Assembly (NCBI GenBank): GCA_910587055.1
Contig: CAJUKY010000012.1
Span: 1 to 63,545 of the forward strand
DNA: 63,545 nucleotides
Reading direction: 5' to 3'
From: Candidatus Gastranaerophilales bacterium
GTDB lineage: Bacteria; Cyanobacteriota; Vampirovibrionia; Gastranaerophilales; Gastranaerophilaceae
Of this stretch, positions 36,848-46,219 are shown piece by piece; position 1 is the stretch's first letter, and every line of letters begins with the position of its first letter. The notes beneath the pieces were generated by a model that saw nothing but the letters and a program-made list of their open reading frames with translations, ran no database searches and had not been told where the DNA came from. The position numbers and the translations under genes are program-made.

Positions 36848-37984
36848 ATGAGCACTATATATTTTTTAGGGCAGATTAAAAAGAGGATATTAAAACTTTT
36901 ATCAAATATATTTTATTCTGTATTATTTTTTTTAAATAAACCGAAAGATAATACTGTTCTTTTAATTGAGGCAAATAACAGCCATACGGAACTTCTGCCT
37001 TCTTATGTTAAATATTTAAAAGATTTAAAATTTAATGTTGAAATAATTGCAAATTTTGAGCAAAAACAGATTTTACCTCATTTGAATGCGGATAAAATTT
37101 ATTATTTTAATATTCCTGCTATAGGGAATATTTTAAAACTTAAAAAAATTAAAAAATATGCATTTATAATTTTTACATCTTACAGATTGTATTATCCAAA
37201 GCCCGATAGAAGTGAGCTTCAATCAACAATTTTTGACCATTTTGATATAAAACATCCGCCCGTGTATAAAGATAAGACGGGAATTTTGTATATTTTGCAT
37301 CATATTGAAGATTATGATAGTTCAAATAGAAATGGCGCCATTGTATTATCAAAAATTTTAAAAATTCACGATGATTTATATGTTGTAAACCCATGTTATT
37401 TTAAAGAAAATGCTCCGAAAAATAAAAATCCGAAAACAGTTTTTGCCGTGACCGGAAGACTTGATAATTCAAGAAAGAACCCCGACCTTCTTTTTGATAC
37501 TGTAAATGAAATTTTGAATGAAGGAATCAGAAATTTTGAAATAAAAATAATCGGAGATAATAACGCTGATTGTATTCCTGAAAATTTAAGAGAGTTTATA
37601 AAAGTTAAGGGCAGATTGAATTTTGAAGATTTATATAATGAACTTGAAACATCCGACTTTTATCTCCCTCTGCTTGATTCTGATTCAGAAGAACATAAAA
37701 GATATATCACAACGGGTACATCAGGTTCTTTTCAATTAATAAGAGGCTTTTTGCTTCCGCCTGTGATTAATTCGCTTTTTGCAAATGAGCATATGTTTAA
37801 TGATGAAAATTCTATAATCTATAATAAAAATGAAGAATTTTTATCAGGCATGAAAAATGCAATAAATATGGATAATAAAACATATTTAAATATGCAGAGA
37901 AAACTTTTAAAACAGCGCGATGAGATTATGACCGATTCCACAAGCAATCTAAAAGCTGCTTTAAACAATCTTATCGGGGTTTAG
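36848..37984 (+). CDS. GT-B-fold glycosyltransferase (GT4-like)
   Basis: A 378-residue protein likely to be a family-4-like glycosyltransferase. The C-terminal half has VTGRLDNSRKNPDLL, then IKIIGDN, VKGRLNFEDLY and SDFYLPLLDS, which match the Rossmann-type nucleotide-sugar-binding half of GT-B enzymes; the final acidic region precedes SGSFQLIRGF. The N-terminal half is diverged. It converges with a GT2 gene (24-base overlap) and sits in a surface polysaccharide neighbourhood with glf. Confidence 0.75.
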   Translation: MSTIYFLGQIKKRILKLLSNIFYSVLFFLNKPKDNTVLLIEANNSHTELLPSYVKYLKDLKFNVEIIANFEQKQILPHLNADKIYYFNIPAIGNILKLKKIKKYAFIIFTSYRLYYPKPDRSELQSTIFDHFDIKHPPVYKDKTGILYILHHIEDYDSSNRNGAIVLSKILKIHDDLYVVNPCYFKENAPKNKNPKTVFAVTGRLDNSRKNPDLLFDTVNEILNEGIRNFEIKIIGDNNADCIPENLREFIKVKGRLNFEDLYNELETSDFYLPLLDSDSEEHKRYITTGTSGSFQLIRGFLLPPVINSLFANEHMFNDENSIIYNKNEEFLSGMKNAINMDNKTYLNMQRKLLKQRDEIMTDSTSNLKAALNNLIGV

Positions 37985-38956
37985 AATATTAAAAAATCTT
38001 CTTTCGAAATCATCAATAAAAAGACTGTTGTTTACAATGTCTTCATCCAGTGAAGATATTATTTTTTCGACACGAAGCTGAACTTCATAGGGCATATTTT
38101 TTATATCAAGAGAGTTTTCCGTATCCAGTGCCTCAAATACTATGTTTATTACCTTTAATATTCTTTTGTATACATTTGCGATTATATTTTTATCTTTAAC
38201 TTTTTGTCTTATTAAAATTTGCAATACTTCTTCAACCCTGTCAAACGGAAAAATATATTCTTTGGGATCTTGAAATTCAAGTATGGTATTCCTGTGGTAA
38301 TAATAGGGATTATCGGTGTAGACAATTTTTCCTGCTATAAGCATTGTTTCTGTGTAAAAAGGCATATCTATGAAAGAATCCACAGGGGAATTATACCCTC
38401 TTGTTTCTACAAATCTTATACTGTTATTGTTCAGAAATGTTTTTTTATAGAGTGAGGCAAAAACCCCGGGGTGAAAACTTAAAAAGGAAGAACACTCATT
38501 TATTCTGAAAAACCAGTTTGGAATTTTACAGCGTTTATTCCAATCCGTTCTTTTTTGAATTTTGAAGCTGTTTTTATTTGTCTTATCATCAATGAATTTG
38601 TAATAAGGTGATTTCACAATATCTGCTTCGGATTTTTTTGCAAGCTTGTAAAGATTTTCAAACATTTTTTTGTGCATAAAATCATAAGGTTCAATAATAG
38701 AAATATATTCTCCTTCGGCAGTATTTATACCGGTATTGCAGGCATGGCCCCTGCCTTCATTAATTTTATTTATGATTTTTATTCTTGAATCTTTTTTTGA
38801 GAAATTTTCTAAAATATCAAGCGACTTGTCAGATGAAGCACTGTTTATGCAAATTATTTCAAGGTCTTTAAAAGACTGTTCTTGTAAGCTTTTTAGGCAT
38901 CTGAATAACTTTTCACAGGCATTATATACAGGGATGATTATACTGATTTTTTTCAT
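37961..38956 (-). CDS. GT2-family glycosyltransferase
   Basis: A 331-residue GT-A enzyme. ISIIIPVYNACEKLFRCL is the standard N-terminal start; INSASSDKS and IIEPYDFMHK (a DxD equivalent is replaced by EPYD) follow. The C-terminal half is helical. It transfers a sugar, probably to a lipid-linked glycan. Gap to glf is 10 bp on the same strand, so the two are likely an operon. The missing DxD aspartates are a caution about activity. Confidence 0.85.
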   Translation of the reverse strand: MKKISIIIPVYNACEKLFRCLKSLQEQSFKDLEIICINSASSDKSLDILENFSKKDSRIKIINKINEGRGHACNTGINTAEGEYISIIEPYDFMHKKMFENLYKLAKKSEADIVKSPYYKFIDDKTNKNSFKIQKRTDWNKRCKIPNWFFRINECSSFLSFHPGVFASLYKKTFLNNNSIRFVETRGYNSPVDSFIDMPFYTETMLIAGKIVYTDNPYYYHRNTILEFQDPKEYIFPFDRVEEVLQILIRQKVKDKNIIANVYKRILKVINIVFEALDTENSLDIKNMPYEVQLRVEKIISSLDEDIVNNSLFIDDFERRFFNILNPDKIV

Positions 38957-38966
38957 GTTTTTCCTT

Positions 38967-40142
38967 TTATCTGGTGATTAATTGTTCATTTTCAGGTGTT
39001 AAATTTTCATCAATTATGTTTTTAAATCTTATTGTTTCAAAAACTTCAAGCGCTCTTTTTATAGCTTTATCCATTGAATAATTTTTAAAATCTCCAAGAC
39101 GGCCCAGAAAATAAATATCTTTAAATTTTTTGGCTTCAATTTTGTATTGATTAAAAATTTCAAGATTTCTTCTGCTTAAAACGGGGTAAAATCTTTCAGT
39201 ATCCGTATTTGGTTTGAAATCCTCAATATACTCTTTTGCAATTACGGTTTTATTGCATTTTATATTTGAATAATGCTTAAATTCATGAATTTTTAGAAAA
39301 TCGTGGTTGAACGGGTATTTTACAACTCCCGTATCTTGATAAAATTCTCTGTCTATTTCTGTTCTTTCAAATTTTGCACTTTTGTATTGAAGTATTCCGA
39401 ATTTATAATTAAAAAATTCATCGATTGAACCTGTATAGAAAATTCTGTCAAAACCGTTTGTGTCGATATTTTTAAAATCTATATCAAGAAGAATTTTTAT
39501 GTTTTTGTGATTTAAAATATTTTCTATTAATTTTGTATAGCCTGCATCGGGAATTCCTTGATATTTATCTTTGAAAATCCTGTTGTCTTTATCCGTATAT
39601 ATGTATGCATTTGACAAATCAAAGCCTGTGCTGCCCCATTTTTTATCTGCATAACAGATAAAAAGTTTTTTGTAAAAATAACTTGCGAGAAAGTCTAAAT
39701 CTCTATCCCAAAAAAATGGTTTTGTTTTAATATCAAAAATTGAGATTTTTTCTCCAAAACCATATTTTTTTATAAGTTTATTTTCAAATTTTGAAGCAAG
39801 TTTTTTTGGAAAAATACTATAGAGAGAATTTAAATTGAAGGGAATGTTTGTTTTATTGCCGTCAATCAAGGCGTTTTCCTTGTGTATATAAGGAATAAAA
39901 TTTGAAAATTTACACAAATATTTCCAAATATAATCATAATTTGTATGAAAAATATGTGAACCGAATTTATGTATATTTATATTGTTTTTATCGGTATAAT
40001 CAAACGATAATCCCCCGGGTGCAGGATTTTTATCTATAATTAAGACATCCTCATTTAGAATATTTGCAAGCCTTTCGGCTAAAACTGCCCCAGAGAATCC
40101 GCATCCCACTACGAGATTTTTTTTCTTTTTTGAAGTAAACAT
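38967..40142 (-). CDS. glf: UDP-galactopyranose mutase
   Basis: A 391-residue flavoenzyme. The N-terminal FAD motif is VVGCGFSGAVLAERL, then DKNPAPGG, and the UGM block HKFGSHIFHTNYDYIWKYL follows. RFYPVLSRRN and FLGRLGDFKNYSMDKAI near the end are also UGM-typical. It converts UDP-galactopyranose to UDP-galactofuranose for cell-surface glycans. It starts the glf-GT2 operon. Confidence 0.93.
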   Translation of the reverse strand: MFTSKKKKNLVVGCGFSGAVLAERLANILNEDVLIIDKNPAPGGLSFDYTDKNNINIHKFGSHIFHTNYDYIWKYLCKFSNFIPYIHKENALIDGNKTNIPFNLNSLYSIFPKKLASKFENKLIKKYGFGEKISIFDIKTKPFFWDRDLDFLASYFYKKLFICYADKKWGSTGFDLSNAYIYTDKDNRIFKDKYQGIPDAGYTKLIENILNHKNIKILLDIDFKNIDTNGFDRIFYTGSIDEFFNYKFGILQYKSAKFERTEIDREFYQDTGVVKYPFNHDFLKIHEFKHYSNIKCNKTVIAKEYIEDFKPNTDTERFYPVLSRRNLEIFNQYKIEAKKFKDIYFLGRLGDFKNYSMDKAIKRALEVFETIRFKNIIDENLTPENEQLITR

Positions 40143-40369
40143 TATTTAATTTTTCGCCCTTCTTGACCGTCTTTAAAGATATGTTAAGGCGGAGGTTTAT
40201 AAATAAAAATTAGTGACTCGGGCTATATACTGGATTAAATTTTATATGTGTGATAAGATTTGTTCCAACGGTAATTACACTATTAAAAGTACCGGCTTTA
40301 ACGGGTGTTGATAAGCACTAAGTTTATTAATAATAATATTGCACTTTAGATATAAGATTTAATAATTTC

Positions 40370-40442
40370 GGGGCGTTAGCGCAGCTGGTAGCGCACGACA
40401 CTGGCAGTGTCGGGGTCAGGGGTTCGAATCCCCTACGCTCCA
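40370..40442 (+). tRNA. tRNA-Ala (GGC)
   Basis: GGGGCGT pairs with ACGCTCC (one G-U), discriminator A. Anticodon loop CTGGCAG reads GGC; T loop TTCGAAT. Confidence 0.94.
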
Positions 40443-40464
40443 AAATTTATTACGTATTTATAAT

Positions 40465-40620
40465 TTATTCTGCTGAATATATCTTAAAATCCTGAACAGT
40501 GTTTGTTTTTGTACATGAATTTACTATTACTTCCGGTGCAAGTTTCTTTTTCTCCATTAATACCATCAGAAAAATTGTTGCCATTTTTGAACATCCTTCA
40601 TAAAAATTGTTTGTTGTCAT
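40465..40620 (-). CDS. Small unknown protein
   Basis: A 51-residue protein starting MTTNNFYEGCSKM, with two Cys and a central hydrophobic helix-like stretch (ATIFLMVLM). The frame is open to 40728, but an AAAGGCGGG ribosome binding site directly precedes the ATG at 40620, so the shorter form is preferred. No family recognised. Confidence 0.4.
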   Translation of the reverse strand: MTTNNFYEGCSKMATIFLMVLMEKKKLAPEVIVNSCTKTNTVQDFKIYSAE

Positions 40621-40856
40621 TTCACCCGCCTTTCTTGACCTTAAGATGCTTTTAACAAAAAATATTGTTTCTTTGCAATTACACAGAAACAGGGCAAAAC
40701 CTGCATAATATTTAATGTATAAAATCACCCTTATTTAATAACCAGTTAACAGTCAATTTTTGCATATTAAAATGCCTGAAAGAAAAATTTTGTCATCAAT
40801 GATAAAAATTGTAATAAAACGTTACAGGAAAATTTTTATTGTGTTAAACTCCGGTT

Positions 40857-41312
40857 ATGAAGAAAGATTACGGAAAGATTGCGGAAGAAAATTTTAAAAA
40901 AGGTTATAATTGCGCACAGTCTGTGTGTTTAGCTTTTGCTGAAGAAACAGCTTTAAGTGAAGAGATTATTTTAAAGCTTTCCTCTTCTTTCGGGGGCGGA
41001 ATGGGCAGAATGCGCGAGGTTTGCGGTGCAGTCAGCGCTATGTTTATAATTGCAGGGCTTTTAAAAGGGTATAATAAACCCTGTGATGATGAAAATAAGA
41101 CTGAGCATTATAAGCTTATTCAAACTCTTGCAAAAGAATTCAAGACCTGTCACGGTTCAATTATTTGCCGTGAGCTTTTAGGGCTTGAAAAAGCGGATGA
41201 TGAGAATTTTTCTTTTATTCCGTCTAAAAGAACGGAAAAATATTATGCAGAGCGTCCCTGTGAAAATTTTGTGCGTACTGCCGCTGAAATTATTGCGCAA
41301 AAATTTCTGTAA
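40857..41312 (+). CDS. C_GCAxxG_C_C family redox-type protein
   Basis: A 151-residue protein with the signature of this family: NFKKGYNCAQSV, then FGGGMGRMREVCGAVSAMF, then TCHGSIICRELLG and RPCENFV. The conserved cysteines suggest a cofactor-binding or electron-transfer role; the family is common in anaerobes but has no firm function. Monocistronic. Confidence 0.88.
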   Translation: MKKDYGKIAEENFKKGYNCAQSVCLAFAEETALSEEIILKLSSSFGGGMGRMREVCGAVSAMFIIAGLLKGYNKPCDDENKTEHYKLIQTLAKEFKTCHGSIICRELLGLEKADDENFSFIPSKRTEKYYAERPCENFVRTAAEIIAQKFL

Positions 41313-41314
41313 AT

Positions 41315-42193
41315 TTATTGATAATTTTTAACTGTTTCTTTCGCATAGTTATAATAGTCATTGTCAGGGTATTTTTTTAAAATTTTTATAAGTTCGGTTT
41401 TTTCCATAAAACCCATCCTTAATGCTATTTCTTCAAGACAGGCAATTTTTATACCCTGATTTTCTTCAATTGTTCTGATGTATTCGCCTGCATCAAGCAA
41501 GGCTTTTGGAAGTCCCGTATCAAGCCATGTAAAGCCTCTCCCGAGAATTTCCGCTTTTAAAATACCTTTATTCAGATAAATATTGTTTAAGTCAGTAATT
41601 TCAAGCTCCCCTCTTTTTGAAGGTTTCAAGGTTTTGGCGTATTTTGATGCATTTTTATCATAAAAATATAAACCCGTTACTGCATAATTTGTTTTTGGTC
41701 TGACAGGCTTTTCCGTTATTTTTTTTATATTGTTTTTCTTATCAAATTCTACGATACCAAATCTTTCAGGAGTTTTTACCTGATGTGCAAAAATTGTCGC
41801 ATATCCTTTTTTGGCGTTTTTTGTTGCATCCTTTAGAGCACCCGTGAATCCCGGGCCGTAAAAAATGTTATCTCCCAAAATTAAGGCGCAGGGCTCGTTT
41901 TTAATAAAATCTTCCCCTATAATAAGTGCCTGTGCTATACCATCCGGAGAGTTTTGAATTTTGTATGTAAACTTCACTCCAAATTGCGATCCGTCACCCA
42001 GTAATTTTTTGAAATTGTTTATATCGCAAGGAGTAGAAATTATAAGAATATCTCTAATTCCTGCAAGCATTAAAACTGAAATCGGATAATAAACCATAGG
42101 TTTATCATAAACGGGCAGAAGTTGTTTAGTTATTGCAATTGTGCTCGGATAAAGTCTGGTTCCGCTTCCTGCCGCAAGTACTATCCCTTTCAA
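41315..42193 (-). CDS. rmlA: Glucose-1-phosphate thymidylyltransferase
   Basis: A 292-residue RmlA/RfbA. The N-terminus GIVLAAGSGTRLYPSTIAIT and KQLLPVYDKPMVYYPIS, ALILGDNIFYGPG, and FTWLDTGLPKALLDA are diagnostic. It makes dTDP-glucose, the first step to dTDP-rhamnose and related sugars. rmlB, C and D are not here. Fits the surface glycan genes to the left. Confidence 0.95.
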   Translation of the reverse strand: MKGIVLAAGSGTRLYPSTIAITKQLLPVYDKPMVYYPISVLMLAGIRDILIISTPCDINNFKKLLGDGSQFGVKFTYKIQNSPDGIAQALIIGEDFIKNEPCALILGDNIFYGPGFTGALKDATKNAKKGYATIFAHQVKTPERFGIVEFDKKNNIKKITEKPVRPKTNYAVTGLYFYDKNASKYAKTLKPSKRGELEITDLNNIYLNKGILKAEILGRGFTWLDTGLPKALLDAGEYIRTIEENQGIKIACLEEIALRMGFMEKTELIKILKKYPDNDYYNYAKETVKNYQ

Positions 42194-42329
42194 TTTTTTC
42201 TCTCCTTTTAAAGCTCTCTTTAATTCTCTTTAATATGAGATTAATTGTCAAGTTTTACCATAAAGGAATTGCCTGCAATTAAATTTTTACAGGCAAGTTC
42301 CGTTTGATGTTCTTAATATAATGCTTATT

Positions 42330-42680
42330 TTATTCTTCTTTTCCTATTTTGTTTATCGGAATGCTCAAGGCAGACAGAATTAATGACCCTAAAAGCGCGC
42401 TCCAGAAGCCTTCAACGTTAAAACCGGGGGTTAAATAGCCCATCAGCATAAATAAAAGTGCGTTGATAACAAAGCTGAATAACCCTAACGTCAGAAGGTT
42501 AATCGGAAGTGTAATTAAATACACAAGCGGTTTTAAAACGGCATTAATTAAGCCCATGACAACAATTGCAATCAGGGCGGATTGTATCCCGGATACTTCA
42601 ATACCGGGAATAAGCCATGCGATAAACAGAATAATAAGCGAATATAAGAACCATCTTAAAAGTGTGTACAGCATATTCAC
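42330..42680 (-). CDS. YvlD/phage-holin-IV-like small membrane protein
   Basis: A 116-residue protein of four hydrophobic helices with the short loops IPGIEVSG and GLINAVLKPL, and PINLLTLGLFSFVINALLF, matching the YvlD (phage holin family 4) type. Despite the family name these are chromosomal membrane proteins with no known lytic role. Transcribed alone. Confidence 0.85.
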   Translation of the reverse strand: MNMLYTLLRWFLYSLIILFIAWLIPGIEVSGIQSALIAIVVMGLINAVLKPLVYLITLPINLLTLGLFSFVINALLFMLMGYLTPGFNVEGFWSALLGSLILSALSIPINKIGKEE

Positions 42681-42863
42681 CCCTTTATCCTTTCTTCATA
42701 ATTATTTTTTCAGATTTTTTTAATTCTTAAATTGCCCGAAAGTGTAATATTTAGCGGGTTATAGCTTGAAATATTATTTGTATATAAATAACAATACAAT
42801 TTTCTGCTGTTTTTAAATATTTAAAATTTATGGTAAAATCTTTTTATTGATAGGATTTTTTTT

Positions 42864-43454
42864 ATGACAATATTGAAGATATTAGGCTACGGGAACCCGA
42901 TTTTAAGACAGAAATCAAAAGAAGTAAGCAAAATTTCAAAAAAAATAAGAATTTTAATTGAAAATATGCTGGATACAATGTATTCTGCAAACGGTGTCGG
43001 GCTTGCAGCTCCTCAGGTAGGGGAAAATTTAAGAATATTTGTGATTGATGTTTCAAAGGAAAATGAACCTTATAATCCGCTGGTTTTTGTAAACCCTAAA
43101 ATTATTAAGAAAAGCGGCGCGATATGCGTTAAAGAGGGGTGTTTGAGTTTTCCCGAGGCTTATATTAATGTAAGACGGTATTCTGATGTTATGGTGAAGG
43201 CTCTTGATATCAACGGAAGACCTTTTGTAACGGAGGCAAAAAACGGCGAATTGCTTGCCTATGCTATTCAGCATGAAAATGACCATCTTGACGGGATTTT
43301 ATTTGTCGATCATTCAAGAAACATTTTTGAAGCCACGGAAGCTTTGAGCAAACATAATCTGCCCCAGCTTGAAGAAGATAAGCTTATTAATGAGCCGGAG
43401 CTTGAAGAACAGATTCTCGCATCTGAAAATGCGGATAAGGCAAAGGAGCAATAA
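42864..43454 (+). CDS. def: Peptide deformylase
   Basis: A 196-residue Def removing the N-formyl group from new proteins. Motif 1 GVGLAAPQVG, motif 2 EGCLSFP (metal Cys) and motif 3 QHENDHLDG (HExxH) are intact. The C-terminus is extended by a Glu-rich tail of about 30 residues. The fmt start follows the def stop at once. Confidence 0.97.
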   Translation: MTILKILGYGNPILRQKSKEVSKISKKIRILIENMLDTMYSANGVGLAAPQVGENLRIFVIDVSKENEPYNPLVFVNPKIIKKSGAICVKEGCLSFPEAYINVRRYSDVMVKALDINGRPFVTEAKNGELLAYAIQHENDHLDGILFVDHSRNIFEATEALSKHNLPQLEEDKLINEPELEEQILASENADKAKEQ

Positions 43455-44435
43455 TTGAAAGACGGCTCAAAAATAAAAGTTGTATTTTTCGGCAGTCCCG
43501 ATATAGCTGTTCCTTCGTTTGAAAGGCTTATTAATTCCGGTGAATTTGAAGTAAAGGCTCTTGTAACACAGCCTCCGAAACCATCTAAAAGAGGCAGGAA
43601 AATAACGGATTCCAATATTAAAAAAACTGCACTTGAAGCGGGAATTGATGTTTTAGAACCGTTTAGACTTTCAAAAGAGCCTGAAATTATTGAAAAATTA
43701 AAATCTTATAAGGCGGATTTTTTTGTTACATTTGCTTTCGGGCAGATTTTATCACAGGAAGTACTTGATATACCAAAATTTCATACGGTTAATCTCCATG
43801 CCAGCCTTCTGCCGAAATACAGAGGGGCAAATCCTATCTGTGCAGCACTGCTTTCAGGAGATAAAGAAACAGGCATTACAACAATGATTACCGTTTTAGA
43901 GCTTGATGCCGGCGATATTTGCCTTACTGAAAAAATAACACTTGATTTTGATACTGATTTTATAAAACTGTCGGATGAAATTTCTAAAAAATCTCCCGAT
44001 TTAATTGTAAAAACCCTAAAAGGCTTATATGACGGAAGCATTAAGCCCTGTGCACAAATAGCATCGGATGCAACGTTTACAAAAAAAACAAAAAAAGAAG
44101 ATAAAGAGTTATGTTTTATCAACCCGAAAGCCGATGTGCACAACAAAGTGCGGGCTATGTGCGGTGTAAATACGTGTCATTTTGTTTACAATGATAAAAT
44201 TGTAAAGGTTTTAAAAACGGGGTTTTGCGATGACAGCGCCTGTGATAATTTTGGCTGCGGAGAGGTTATCTGTGTTTCGAAGGATGGAATTTCAGTTAAA
44301 TGTGAAGACGGTGCAATTTTAATTAAAAATGTAAAGCCTGAAGGAAAAGGCGAAATGCCCGCATATGCTTGGTCTTTAGGGTCAAAAATAAAAACCGGTG
44401 ATTTTATCGGAATTAAAAAAGAGGATATGGAATAA
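43455..44435 (+). CDS. fmt: Methionyl-tRNA formyltransferase
   Basis: A 326-residue Fmt. KVVFFGSPDIAVPSFERL, VNLHASLLPKYRGANPI and the GITTMITVLELDAGDI block are characteristic of the formyl-tetrahydrofolate-using domain; the C-terminal tRNA-binding domain follows. It starts with TTG 43455 directly after the def stop, behind AAAGGAG, and its stop shares a base with the aroH start. Confidence 0.96.
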   Translation: MKDGSKIKVVFFGSPDIAVPSFERLINSGEFEVKALVTQPPKPSKRGRKITDSNIKKTALEAGIDVLEPFRLSKEPEIIEKLKSYKADFFVTFAFGQILSQEVLDIPKFHTVNLHASLLPKYRGANPICAALLSGDKETGITTMITVLELDAGDICLTEKITLDFDTDFIKLSDEISKKSPDLIVKTLKGLYDGSIKPCAQIASDATFTKKTKKEDKELCFINPKADVHNKVRAMCGVNTCHFVYNDKIVKVLKTGFCDDSACDNFGCGEVICVSKDGISVKCEDGAILIKNVKPEGKGEMPAYAWSLGSKIKTGDFIGIKKEDME

Positions 44436-44815
44436 TGAATACTGTATCAAGGGGAATCAGGGGCGCAACGGTTGTTCTTTCAAATACGGCGGAAGATATT
44501 AAAGAAGCAACGGTTGAGCTTGTGAATGAGATTTTAAAAAGAAATAATATTAAAATTTCAGATATTGCTTTTGCGATTTTTACACTTACAAAGGATTTAA
44601 ACGCAGCTTTTCCCGCTAAATTTGCAAGGCTGGAGTGCGGTTTTGATATGGTGCCTATGATGTGTTATCAGGAACTTGATGTTCCAAATTCAATTGAAAA
44701 ATGCCTCAGGGTGCTGATTGTTGTAAATACTGATTTAGAACAAAATGAAATAAATCATGTGTATCTTAAGGGCACTAAGGCTTTAAGAGGTGATTTGGAA
44801 CAGAACGCACATTAA
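44435..44815 (+). CDS. aroH: Chorismate mutase (AroH type)
   Basis: A 126-residue AroH-fold chorismate mutase, converting chorismate to prephenate for Phe and Tyr. SRGIRGATVV with the active-site Arg, DIAFAIFTLTKDLNAAFPA, and the late HVYLKGTKALRGDL match the Bacillus-type trimeric enzyme. Overlaps fmt by one base. Confidence 0.93.
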   Translation: MNTVSRGIRGATVVLSNTAEDIKEATVELVNEILKRNNIKISDIAFAIFTLTKDLNAAFPAKFARLECGFDMVPMMCYQELDVPNSIEKCLRVLIVVNTDLEQNEINHVYLKGTKALRGDLEQNAH

Positions 44816-44867
44816 AGATTTAGAGCGGGATGCGCATTAAAAGATATAAATAACGGGGTTAAATAAA

Positions 44868-46202
44868 ATGACAAAAATTGTTGAAAAAAAACTTGTTGAA
44901 TATCCTTATCTGGCGGAGCCTTTAAGGATTATAACATTTGATAACGGGCATAAACTTGTGCTTGCAAAAAAAGAAAGCCCTATGGTTAATATAAGCACAT
45001 GGGTAAAAACAGGTTCTATTAATGAAAATGAAGACAATAACGGTGTTTCACATTTTCTTGAGCACCTTATGTTTAAAGGCACTCATAAATATAAAGCAGG
45101 TGAATTTGATTGCACCTTGGAGCGTAAAGGCGGAATAATCAATGCTGCAACCTGGAAAGATTATACGTTTTATTACGTTACAATCCCAAAAAAACATCTG
45201 GAGCTTGCGCTGCATATGCATGCCGATATGATGGTTGACCCTGTTTTACCTGATTATGAGATAGGGCAGACTTTTGACCCGAACGGTGCAATTCCCAAAG
45301 ACGGCCGCGAAAGGTGTGTTGTTATTGAAGAAATAAGGATGGGGCAGGATAGAAGCTGGCGCAAGGTGTACGATAAATTAAACGATAAAATGTATGAAAA
45401 ACATCCGTATAAAAGAAATGTCATCGGCACAAAAGAAATCATAGCAAGGATTTCAAGAGATGACATTATGGCGTATTATCAGAATTTTTATTCGCCGAAA
45501 AATATGACAACCATTGTGGTCGGCCAGTTTGATGATGAAAATATTATAAATAAGGTGGCGGAAGAATTTAAATTTCAAAACAATATACCGAAAAAGCTTT
45601 TAACGCCCGATGAAAGGAAAATTGAAACTTCCGTTAAAAATCCCGTTATTTTAAATGAAGAAGCTGAAATTCAAACGGGTTATATTATGTTCGGTTTTCT
45701 GGCAGACAGAGCAAGAAATTTAAAAGAGACAATCTCGCTTGATTTGATTTCCGTTATTCTGGGTGAGGGGAAAAGTTCAAGATTTAATCAAAAATTTATT
45801 GAAACCCCTGAAAAACCGCACTTTTACCAGATTGATACCTGTCATTATCAATTTAAGGACGGCGATAACTTCTTTATTGAGGCAAATTTTGACCCGTCAT
45901 TCAGAGATGAAGTTATAAAAGAAATTCAAGATGAACTTGACTGCCTTAAAAAAATTAATGATGATGAGCTTAAAAAAGCTAAAAAGCGCTTAAAAGTTAA
46001 CTTTGCAGAGAGTGCGGAAACGGTTTCCGAAATTGCGGATACAATCGGACATTATATGACCGTAATGGAGGATGTAGCCCTTGCAAATGAATATTTAAAG
46101 GTGCTCAATGAAATTGATGTTGAATATCTTGAAAATATTGTTGAAAAATATTTAACAAAAGATAAATGTTCAATAAGCGTTTTAATGCCTAAAGAAGCGT
46201 AA
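44868..46202 (+). CDS. M16-family zinc peptidase (active subunit)
   Basis: A 444-residue M16 peptidase with the inverted zinc motif HFLEH (H62, E65, H66) and the downstream Glu region VVIEEIRMGQD. The GTHKYKAGEFD segment follows the motif as in processing peptidases. Paired with an inactive-type M16 gene immediately downstream, a common heterodimer arrangement. No signal peptide is visible. Role in this organism is unknown. Confidence 0.92.
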   Translation: MTKIVEKKLVEYPYLAEPLRIITFDNGHKLVLAKKESPMVNISTWVKTGSINENEDNNGVSHFLEHLMFKGTHKYKAGEFDCTLERKGGIINAATWKDYTFYYVTIPKKHLELALHMHADMMVDPVLPDYEIGQTFDPNGAIPKDGRERCVVIEEIRMGQDRSWRKVYDKLNDKMYEKHPYKRNVIGTKEIIARISRDDIMAYYQNFYSPKNMTTIVVGQFDDENIINKVAEEFKFQNNIPKKLLTPDERKIETSVKNPVILNEEAEIQTGYIMFGFLADRARNLKETISLDLISVILGEGKSSRFNQKFIETPEKPHFYQIDTCHYQFKDGDNFFIEANFDPSFRDEVIKEIQDELDCLKKINDDELKKAKKRLKVNFAESAETVSEIADTIGHYMTVMEDVALANEYLKVLNEIDVEYLENIVEKYLTKDKCSISVLMPKEA

Positions 46203-46219
46203 TTTGAGGAGATTTGGCG

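Noticed and set aside
42330..42680. Phage lysis holin
   Set aside because: The YvlD-type family is called phage holin IV only by name; the context is chromosomal with no endolysin.
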